From NCBI GenBank assembly GCA_009746045.1, contig RPFO01000384.1, positions 1 to 58,500 of the forward strand: 58,500 nucleotides of DNA, read 5' to 3'. Shown piece by piece: positions 29,576-58,500 of this stretch; the first letter of the stretch is position 1, and each line of letters starts with the position of its first letter. The position numbers were made by a program, and so were the translations under genes. The stretch comes from Mesostigma viride (taxonomy: Eukaryota; Streptophyta; Mesostigmatophyceae; Mesostigmatales; Mesostigmataceae). The notes below the pieces were generated by a model that was not told the origin of the DNA, made no database searches, and saw nothing but the letters and a program-made list of their open reading frames with translations.

Positions 29576-29815
29576 ATGTCACGGTGCGGCGCACTGACCG
29601 CTAGAATGGAGAACTGTAAAAACACATGTAGACCACGATCTTTGTATTGCGCGGTACATTCCCGCGCAAGGACTAGGCAAGCCGGTGAAGCGCGCAGGCG
29701 GTCACGTGCTTGGCACGGGATGCGAATGAACGGGGTGGACCGCGAGGGCTCGCCGACCAGCCGGTTTGTAGTTGTGGACACGGAGGGTTTAGGCAACTCC
29801 CGCATGGATACCTGA
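29576..29815 (+). CDS. 79-aa Cys-His zinc protein
   Basis: I choose ATG 29576 (MSRCGALTARMENCKNTCRP), because the upstream part of the frame is A/T-rich leader. The motif C-x9-C-x3-C then LYCAVH resembles the zinc module of the 8855 and 32494 genes. The middle is Arg-rich. Function unknown. Confidence 0.5.
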   Translation: MSRCGALTARMENCKNTCRPRSLYCAVHSRARTRQAGEARRRSRAWHGMRMNGVDREGSPTSRFVVVDTEGLGNSRMDT

Positions 29816-29818
29816 CTT

Positions 29819-30742
29819 CTAGTGTACGGCTCGCGACAGGCAGTAGGGCGTCACGGTGTTGATAGCGTTGTCGGTGACCTTGACGTTCTCGAGCACGACG
29901 GATGAGGTGGCTCCGGCGGTGATCGAAATGTTCGCGTCAGATGACGCGGTGAGGGCCGAGTCGGTAAAGATGACGTTCTCCACCTGGACGGTGCCGGCAG
30001 CCGAGGCCAGAGTGAGGGCGCCTGAGGTGGTGTCGATGGCGTTGTCGGTGACCTTGACGTTCTCGAGCACGACGGACGAGGTGGCCCCGGCCGTGAGAGA
30101 GATGTTGGCGTCGCCGTCAACGGTGAGCGCGGAGTTGGTGAAGATGACATCCTCGATCTGGACGGTCCCGGCGGCGGAGGTCAGCTCGAGAGGCCCGGAG
30201 GAGGTGTTGACGACTCCGTCGGCAAAGGTGACACTCTCCACCTGCACGGTGCCGGACTGCGCGGTGAGAGACAGATTTCCGGAAGCGGTGCTGACGGTGT
30301 TGTCGGTCACCTTGACACCCTCGACCATGACGGAGGAAGTGGCTCCGGCGGAGAGCACGAGGTCTGCGTCGGTGGCGGGCGCCATTTGGTTGTCGGTAAA
30401 AACGACATCCTCGACGCGCACGTTCTGATTGCCAGCCAGCGATAGAGTGTTATTGGTGGTGGACATTGCGCTGCCATCAAACTTAACATCCTGAACCTTG
30501 GCGTCGCCCGAGAAGCTGAACGAGCCGACAGTCAGGGTGCCGGTGATGTTGGTGTCACCGATCACCTGCACAATCTTGGTGGCGTTGGACCCGGACCCGG
30601 CGTTGGGCTTGATCACGATCTTGTCCTGCGCCTGCAATGTGAGGTCCTTCACATTGGCGCTGCCAGACGTGTCGCCCATGATCTCGTTGGCGAGCACGCG
30701 ACGCATCTTCGACGCTCCGAGGTTTTCGCAAAGGGTCGCCAT
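29819..30742 (-). CDS. Fibre-like repeat protein (beta-helix-type)
   Basis: The 307-aa product starts MATLCENLGASKMRRVLANE. After a GTLTVGSFSFSGDAKVQ segment it has about six repeats of roughly 30 residues with the pattern VQVE-x-V-x-FTD-x-A...SG-x-L-x-L...GATSSVVLENVKVTDN. Such repeats form trimeric beta-helical shafts in phage and virus fibres. The end (VTPYCLSRAVH) breaks the repeat pattern, so the C-terminus may be truncated. Probably a surface fibre or appendage protein. Confidence 0.6.
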   Translation of the reverse strand: MATLCENLGASKMRRVLANEIMGDTSGSANVKDLTLQAQDKIVIKPNAGSGSNATKIVQVIGDTNITGTLTVGSFSFSGDAKVQDVKFDGSAMSTTNNTLSLAGNQNVRVEDVVFTDNQMAPATDADLVLSAGATSSVMVEGVKVTDNTVSTASGNLSLTAQSGTVQVESVTFADGVVNTSSGPLELTSAAGTVQIEDVIFTNSALTVDGDANISLTAGATSSVVLENVKVTDNAIDTTSGALTLASAAGTVQVENVIFTDSALTASSDANISITAGATSSVVLENVKVTDNAINTVTPYCLSRAVH

Positions 30743-30806
30743 TTCGATCGAGCTGGTTCTATATCAATAGTCGCACATTTTTTTTTGCAAACACTAAGCG
30801 AAGGCG

Positions 30807-31319
30807 TCACGCCGGCAAGGTCGTCAACTCGAGCAGAATGAAAAAGAAGTTGTTGTCACCGAAGTTGACCAGCTCCCTGGACATGCTCGGAAGAGCAAAA
30901 ATCTCCACCGTCACGGTGGATACGTCCGGCATCTCCGGTGTGAACACGGCAGAGTCGTCAAGGGGGGATGCCGGCGTGTAAATATTTTGATTGTACGGCA
31001 CGACAAAAAAGTGGGCATTGCCAGCGAAGTATCTGGATTTGTTTGCGGCTTTTGACGGAACGGCCGTCTGCACTTTTTCCACCTTGCGATCGCCAAGTTT
31101 GACACTTACGGCGGTAGCGACACGCACAGTTGTATCTGTTTGTTTTTGAGTCGCTGCTGGAAACTTGGCATAAATGAGGCGGCACATTTGCACGTCGCGG
31201 ATAGGTGCGGGGAGTACGAACTGCGTTTCGCCCGCTTTGTTCGTCCCTGTCACAAGAACTCGGTGGGTTGTTTGCCCCGGGGCGAGTGTCAACGGATTCG
31301 TTGCCTGCAGAGACGACAT
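30807..31319 (-). CDS. Possible virion structural protein
   Basis: The 170-aa product starts MSSLQATNPLTLAPGQTTHR. It is beta-rich and without signals. The end, MSRELVNFGDNNFFFILLEL, recalls the C-terminal jelly-roll-like edge of short minor virion proteins in giant viruses. That assignment is weak. It lies among fibre-like genes, which supports a structural role. Confidence 0.45.
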   Translation of the reverse strand: MSSLQATNPLTLAPGQTTHRVLVTGTNKAGETQFVLPAPIRDVQMCRLIYAKFPAATQKQTDTTVRVATAVSVKLGDRKVEKVQTAVPSKAANKSRYFAGNAHFFVVPYNQNIYTPASPLDDSAVFTPEMPDVSTVTVEIFALPSMSRELVNFGDNNFFFILLELTTLPA

Positions 31320-31343
31320 GACGCTTATGGTAGTGATGACATT

Positions 31344-31601
31344 TTAACTGATATCCAAAACCGTGCATAGCTCCCTTGTCAGCCAATCAGCAAAAAGCAC
31401 ATAGTTGGAGGGGGGACAATCCATCATGGCCAGCTTCTCGGCGGCACGGTCGATGGCGAACACGATAACACTAGAGGGCGTGTACGTGTGCGCTTGCACG
31501 AACTTGCAAATGTGGTCGCGCTGAATATCGGTAATACTCCCGCATTCCATGTTGTCTGACATCAACGACTTGACAAACGAGTAAACGAGTTCCCTGCCCA
31601 T
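31344..31601 (-). CDS. Hypothetical 85-aa protein
   Basis: Starts MGRELVYSFVKSLMSDNMEC and ends DWLTRELCTVLDIS. It is helical and acidic, with no motif recognised. It is placed between two structural-type genes on the same strand, 24 bp upstream of the 30807 gene's start. Confidence 0.5.
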   Translation of the reverse strand: MGRELVYSFVKSLMSDNMECGSITDIQRDHICKFVQAHTYTPSSVIVFAIDRAAEKLAMMDCPPSNYVLFADWLTRELCTVLDIS

Positions 31602-31684
31602 GTCGCAACTGTATGCTGAGATACTATATAGTGTGCACGCGCAGATTCGTTGTTTTTGAAATCAAAATCCAAACAGATATCACA

Positions 31685-31945
31685 ATGGTCGCGGAGTGGA
31701 CGCGTCAAGAGTTTGAGGCGTCCGGACGGTCGATCGCCGAATTGCAGCAACTGCCACCGAACGAGAGGCCCCGAATACAAACAGGGTACCTGCAGACTGT
31801 GTGCATGGACTCAGACGGCATGTACAATGTGTGGCGCAGACTCGACGACACACCGGCACGGAGTCGGGACGACCTACCAGGCCATTGCATTTTAGGTCAT
31901 ATGATAGTGTATCACGCGTGGGATGACGACCACAAGAGCGTTTAA
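31685..31945 (+). CDS. Hypothetical 86-aa protein
   Basis: ATG 31685 (MVAEWTRQEFEASGRSIAEL) is chosen over an upstream in-frame ATG at 31613 because the leader before it is A/T-rich. There is no recognised domain; it is rich in Asp and Arg. It diverges from the 31344 gene. Confidence 0.5.
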   Translation: MVAEWTRQEFEASGRSIAELQQLPPNERPRIQTGYLQTVCMDSDGMYNVWRRLDDTPARSRDDLPGHCILGHMIVYHAWDDDHKSV

Positions 31946-31984
31946 GCATTGCAAAATAAAAAGTGAGCACTTCACAGTGCAGAG

Positions 31985-32227
31985 ATGGGATCTTGTCCCT
32001 CGTCCCACCGGGTAAGCGACCCGTTTGCAATGGACACCGTTCGAGCGGGGACGAAGTGGCCAGATGAAGAAAGCTCGACGGTCGCTGTAAAATCAGGGCT
32101 TCACCAATACATAGATGAAATAAAACGCGACGAGGAAAAAAATGAGAGCCTGAGTTATACGCCTGGGGAGCCGGAATGTTGTCTTACTTCTCACTACTGC
32201 ATAAGGGAGAGCCGGACAAGCTTGTGA
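31985..32227 (+). CDS. 80-aa protein with N-myristoylation signal
   Basis: Starts MGSCPSSHRVSDPF: Gly2 and Ser6 fit the myristoylation consensus, and Cys4 could be palmitoylated. The last codons overlap the 32176 frame. A one-base frameshift near 32175 could instead join the two into one protein of about 157 aa, so this stop may be artificial. Confidence 0.45.
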   Translation: MGSCPSSHRVSDPFAMDTVRAGTKWPDEESSTVAVKSGLHQYIDEIKRDEEKNESLSYTPGEPECCLTSHYCIRESRTSL

Positions 32228-32457
32228 TTGTTGACGACAGCACGTCGTACAAAGGGCGCGACGTCCACACCGGCGTTGCGTTCGACCCGTGGCTAACGGT
32301 GGGATCGTATCACAGAGACTTCTACTCGCATGCCCATGACGCGGCTCCAAAGGGTATTGGGTCCGGAGTCGGGGATACGGGCGCGCTTCTGCAGTACATC
32401 TATCCCGACGTCCACAGCGGGAAGACGTTTAGTAAGGCTTCCTCAAACACGTGGTGA
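32176..32457 (+). CDS. Hypothetical 93-aa protein (or C-terminal part of the previous gene)
   Basis: The frame starts MLSYFSLLHKGEPDKLVIVD and ends YPDVHSGKTFSKASSNTW. Its coding quality is good throughout. Overlap with the 31985 gene by about 50 bases suggests either overlapping genes or a frameshifted single gene. No domain recognised. Confidence 0.4.
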   Translation: MLSYFSLLHKGEPDKLVIVDDSTSYKGRDVHTGVAFDPWLTVGSYHRDFYSHAHDAAPKGIGSGVGDTGALLQYIYPDVHSGKTFSKASSNTW

Positions 32458-32493
32458 TTAACGCAATAAAAATGTCCGCATCGTCATATAACG

Positions 32494-32721
32494 ATGCTCT
32501 GTTCCGCTTCTACGCGACTACGCCGCCCGTGCGGGAACACCGTGCGAGTGCCAGGCGGGAAGTGTCACGTGCATTCCAAGAACACTCATCTGGCAAGCAG
32601 CAAATTGACGGGAAAGAAACACGTCGGGAAATCCGGACGGCACCGATTCCAAAGTGGCAAAGTCGTATCGGGTTTGTGTGTCGAGTACCCCCGACGTAGG
32701 TTCGGCATGCTCGCGGGGTAG
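32494..32721 (+). CDS. 75-aa Cys-His zinc protein
   Basis: MLCSASTRLRRPCGNTVRVP followed by GGKCHVHSKN gives C-x9-C-x9-C-x-H-like zinc ligands, similar to the 29576 and 8855 genes. The C-terminal half is Lys/Arg-rich. An alternative frame starting at 32472 has an AT-rich leader and reads MSASSYNDALFRFYATTPP, so a start there with a frameshift is possible. Confidence 0.4.
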   Translation: MLCSASTRLRRPCGNTVRVPGGKCHVHSKNTHLASSKLTGKKHVGKSGRHRFQSGKVVSGLCVEYPRRRFGMLAG

Positions 32722-32723
32722 TG

Positions 32724-33536
32724 TCATGAAACGTGTGTGTAGCCACCTAGGCTCACCGCCACCCCGACATTTGTATACGAGGATGGGCTCCCTATTTTAA
32801 CAAACAGAGGCGACCCTTCGGGGATCACTACGGACACGGCGGTGGATCCAAATGCGATCTTCTTTTCGTTTACGGACCCCGCGGCCTGCACGGTGTTCAC
32901 GCGCACCGTGGTGGTGAGACTGCCGCTTAACAGAGAAACGGTGAACGCGTGGATAGCACCATCGCCCGCGTTTGGAACGTCATACGCGGACAGGGAGATC
33001 GTGTTCACTTCTAAACCAAACGGCATTGGGGGGCACGATATGCCACCTGTGGACATTCCCATCAGGATTGGTTGCCCCCCCCCGGTAATATCCCCAGTGT
33101 AGTAAAACGAATCGGTAATGACTGACGTGCGCGGCGCCCCGTTTACCCACTTGGACGCTGCTTGGCTGTACACTAGCACGTCACCGTCTGATGGGGATGT
33201 TATGCTAACGTCAGGCGCCTGGGAGAGCGTTGATATAGTATCATGTCGCAGGTATCCTAATGGCACGGCGTGATTGCTGTCCGTAGGCACTCCATGGATG
33301 GACACGGTCCCCGTGACGTCCAAGTCGCCATTCACGGTCAGGCCGGTGTGGAACGCAAACTCTCCCGGGCTGTTGCTAGTGGGCCGCGTCACGTCAGCGG
33401 CATCAAAGTAATCAGCGGCCTCGGGATCGTGCATTCTGATCACCAGCTTGTCACCCACTGGCGCAATCTCCGCGTTTTTGTTGTTGTCTCCAACCAAGGC
33501 GACGGAACTAGCGTTGATGGCCCCCAGTGTCGTCAT
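32724..33536 (-). CDS. Tail-fibre-like protein
   Basis: The 270-aa product starts MTTLGAINASSVALVGDNNK. The region HTGLTVNGDLDVTGTVSIHG followed by HAVPLGYL is typical of phage-type fibre proteins (xVNGDLxVTGTxxxxG...A(T/V)xxYL). It is followed by SDGDVLVYSQAASKWVN, a motif shared with the neighbouring 33600 protein. The C-terminal half is beta-rich. A virion surface fibre is the likely role. Confidence 0.6.
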   Translation of the reverse strand: MTTLGAINASSVALVGDNNKNAEIAPVGDKLVIRMHDPEAADYFDAADVTRPTSNSPGEFAFHTGLTVNGDLDVTGTVSIHGVPTDSNHAVPLGYLRHDTISTLSQAPDVSITSPSDGDVLVYSQAASKWVNGAPRTSVITDSFYYTGDITGGGQPILMGMSTGGISCPPMPFGLEVNTISLSAYDVPNAGDGAIHAFTVSLLSGSLTTTVRVNTVQAAGSVNEKKIAFGSTAVSVVIPEGSPLFVKIGSPSSYTNVGVAVSLGGYTHVS

Positions 33537-33599
33537 TCACTACTACATTGCGCGTCATTTATTTTGTAAAAGAATTGTCTTCTCAAAGAGTAACAAGGC

Positions 33600-34166
33600 A
33601 TGACAGGCATTGCAACAGTAGATTCCGTATGTTTGTCAAAAAGTGACGCTTCATTAGCCACGTGGAAATTGAGTGCGGATGCAGCTAGCGCATTGGTGCT
33701 AGAGTCGGAACATCTAGGTGAAAAATCCGTGTGCGCCCGGGTCGCTAAGGCAGGCACAAGTGCAATAAGCGGTCCAGTGAGAGTACACAAGTCAGCCAGC
33801 GCGACAGGGAACTTGAAGACGTCTCTTGGTGCAGGAGGGTACGCGAGCGCTCCCGACACAACGGCGGTGTCAAAGGCGTACGCGGACGGGGATGGCAAGC
33901 TAAAAGAGAGGTGGGCTTCCACTGGGCTGGCTGGTGTCACATACGTAACAGGCACTCCGGCAAGTGGAGACGCTCTTCGGTATGCTTCATCCTCGTGGTC
34001 TTACGCGCCATCCGTCACTGTGAACAGGCCGTTTTCGTACTTGCCTCCGCCATTCGGCATCATCGTGCCCGACAGCGATGTTGGACGGTGGGTCGATGCG
34101 CGCGTATCCGAGGAGGTGGCAATACTACAGGGATCACTACAGGGATCACTACAGGGTGGTGCTTGA
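33600..34166 (+). CDS. Fibre-like protein, last viral gene
   Basis: ATG 33600 gives 188 aa (MTGIATVDSVCLSKSDASLA). It has AVSKAYADGDGKLKERW and then TPASGDALRYASSSWSYAP, matching the motif of the divergent 32724 gene. The C-terminus has a Leu-Gln-Gly-Ser repeat encoded by a 12-bp tandem repeat (GATCACTACAGG) at about 34130-34157. It is shorter than the neighbouring fibre and may have lost its C-terminal domain at the junction with host DNA. Confidence 0.55.
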   Translation: MTGIATVDSVCLSKSDASLATWKLSADAASALVLESEHLGEKSVCARVAKAGTSAISGPVRVHKSASATGNLKTSLGAGGYASAPDTTAVSKAYADGDGKLKERWASTGLAGVTYVTGTPASGDALRYASSSWSYAPSVTVNRPFSYLPPPFGIIVPDSDVGRWVDARVSEEVAILQGSLQGSLQGGA

Positions 34167-34350
34167 GGCGTTCGCTGGGTACTCAAGTCCGTGGGACTTG
34201 GTTAGGGCCAATAGTGGCACCGGTGGCGGGCAGCGACAGTGGATAGGCAAAAAGGGCCTTTTTTGACCTTCAGCCCGCGACAACCCCGTGTCGCCCAGGG
34301 AAGGTGGATAGGCACTCGGGCAAAAAGGCCCCCGGCCAGCATCCACTCCC
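34167..34350. other. Probable virus-host junction zone
   Basis: The last viral-type gene ends at 34166. Downstream, the base composition, intron-rich structure and tandem repeats are those of the host. The zone contains two copies of GGATAGGC-x0-8-AAAAAGGCC (34235-34257 and 34309-34333). No inverted terminal repeat or clear target duplication could be identified because the other end of the viral segment is outside the window. Confidence 0.45.
34184..34200. terminator. Short hairpin 3' of the last viral gene
   Basis: CAAGTCC-GTG-GGACTTG, a perfect 7-bp stem with a 3-base loop, 18 bases after the stop of the fibre-like gene. It may form the 3' end of the message, as hairpins do in some giant viruses, but it could be chance. 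Confidence 0.3.
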
Positions 34351-34485
34351 TCAAGCCCGCCCCGCGCCCTCACTCTTGCGCTGCCGGCGTGCCCGGCTGC
34401 ACAGCCCCTGGCGGATCTTCTCGTCCCTCGCCCTGTACTTCTGGAGCAGAGACGCCGGGAGCAGGTACAGCCCGAAACGCCGCAC
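34351..34485 (-). CDS. Candidate alternative last exon (host)
   Basis: Following a TCAG acceptor, 45 codons read VRRFGLYLLPASLLQKYRAR, then DEKIRQGLCSRARRQRKSEG and a stop. The phase (0) matches the donors of the acyl-CoA-binding-protein exon at 37777 and the style of that gene's other CAG|GTG acceptors. It could be an alternative 3' exon or belong to a separate gene. No expression evidence. Confidence 0.25.
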   Translation of the reverse strand: MRRFGLYLLPASLLQKYRARDEKIRQGLCSRARRQRKSEGAGRA

Positions 34486-34489
34486 CTGA

Positions 34490-35200
34490 CCGAAACGAGC
34501 GCACGTGCGGGCGCTACCCCACTGCGATGCCGCAGTAGTTACGGGACCGAACGATAGAGTCGTCCTTGGACAGTTTCAACGGCATAGCTGCCTCACTAAT
34601 GCACCACATTTTTTGCTGACGACCGCCACCCCTGCCCACTGCTGCCAACTGCTGCCAACTGTCAACCAGCACGGGGGGTCGCCCTCGCGGAGCCTAGACC
34701 TGATATGTCACAAATTTGTGTTTTTGCTATCTAGTTGTCTCACTATAATATATCCCATGAATGTAACTTATTGGTTATCGATGCTATCTGGTCCGCTGGT
34801 GAGTTTCGGTTCGCTGATTAACGACGGAACGTTGCAGTCATTACATTTATACTTTCAATGTATATTTCCCATACATCAAGAATGCATGCATGTGACCGCC
34901 TTGCCCAGCATTCATCCAAGATGACGCCAGCCCATGTCATTTATCCTGAGAGGCATGGCTCAAGCAGGTACTAGACATTAGGCATACATCCGAACAATAG
35001 ATAAACGGACGGCCACGCTCAACATCCAGTGAGCAGGGCATGGTGAGAACTGGTCAGCCGCCTCACCCTCCCAACCTAACCCACCGCTTCTTCATTCCTT
35101 TGTGAGAGGGTGGGTGGCCCAGGACGGTCTGGCCTGATATCTACACGCACGCCATGGGCTGAGTTCTCATGATGGGATAGGTCTGGTGCGCGACGCGGCA
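34490..35200. other. Intergenic or untranslated host sequence
   Basis: I see no convincing gene. The stretch has a (CTGCCAA)-type short repeat near 34640 and A/T-rich sequence around 34710-34910 that could hold the 3' untranslated region of the gene ending at 35407 in the opposite orientation. Confidence 0.3.
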
Positions 35201-35406
35201 TTAAGGCCCATCCTGAAGAGCTCTCTAACGACATAATCCATTGCTCTATGTGGCGTAGTAGTTTTGGGGTCACCCTCATGGAACGTAGTTCCTCCAAGTC
35301 CTCCGTGCGGCGTAGGGCGTTTCCTCCGTAGCTCCCCGATGGCATCCCTGTGATGCCCCTTACGGTCCATCCCCAAATGCCCACGCTCTTCTTGGACATC
35401 CCATCC
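35200..35406. repeat. Degenerate copies of the last exon's 3' end
   Basis: Just beyond the stop codon, GATGTCCAAGAAGAG, TTGGGGATGGA and GGGGAGCT recur (35335-35405). A further copy of AGAGAGCTCTTCAGGATGGG sits at about 35207-35226. These mirror the final coding sequence (MSKKSAGVWGW...). Confidence 0.5.

Positions 35407-58500
<23,094 letters not shown>

Overview
The window is nuclear DNA of a eukaryote, most likely a green alga. It joins an endogenised, decaying giant-virus (Nucleocytoviricota-like) segment at about 1-34.2 kb to a host gene rich in introns at about 34.35-58.5 kb. The viral side has dense, mostly intronless short genes on both strands with families typical of giant viruses. 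These include KilA/Bro-like DNA-binding proteins, one fused to a nuclease domain, F-box, RING, MYND and Cys-His zinc proteins, a GNAT acetyltransferase, fibre-like repeat proteins and small membrane or acylated proteins. No capsid, polymerase or packaging ATPase gene lies in the window, so I cannot name the virus lineage. The algal assignment rests on the plant-type host gene and the very repeat-rich, G/C-rich introns; the species is not determined.

Viral layout: 0.1-2.6 kb holds minus-strand genes; 2.64-3.39 kb is a repeat-filled divergent promoter region; 3.4-4.3 kb is a RING protein with a SUMO-interacting motif; 4.5-6.3 kb holds two KilA-like genes; 6.4-9.4 kb holds MYND, Rieske oxygenase and zinc proteins; 9.4-13.3 kb has three F-box-like genes, one fused to GNAT; 13.3-16.8 kb is a broken IS630/Tc1-type transposase with a very long insertion; 16.8-18.3 kb has membrane and conserved viral proteins; 28.7-34.2 kb has structural and fibre-like genes. 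At least seven viral genes carry frameshifts, often in homopolymer runs.

The most striking object is a 10.3-kb fold-back element at 18340-28651. It has terminal inverted repeats, an exact 6-bp target duplication (CGGAGG), and two roughly 5-kb arms that are inverted copies of each other. The arms are built from arrays of a 22-bp perfect palindrome and a 30-bp minisatellite, around a spacer of about 150 bp. It lies inside a viral gene whose reading frame becomes continuous when the element and one duplication copy are removed. No transposase was recognised in it.

The host gene (minus strand, 58500 down to 35407) is a class IV acyl-CoA-binding protein: acyl-CoA-binding domain, six kelch repeats, Ala-rich linker and coiled coil. 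I resolve 16 exons whose GT-AG junctions are all phase-compatible, with no frameshift. Its introns hold many tandem repeats. Several are copies of the neighbouring splice junction, and one is a 5.8-kb G-rich array ending about 20 bp from a 3' splice site.
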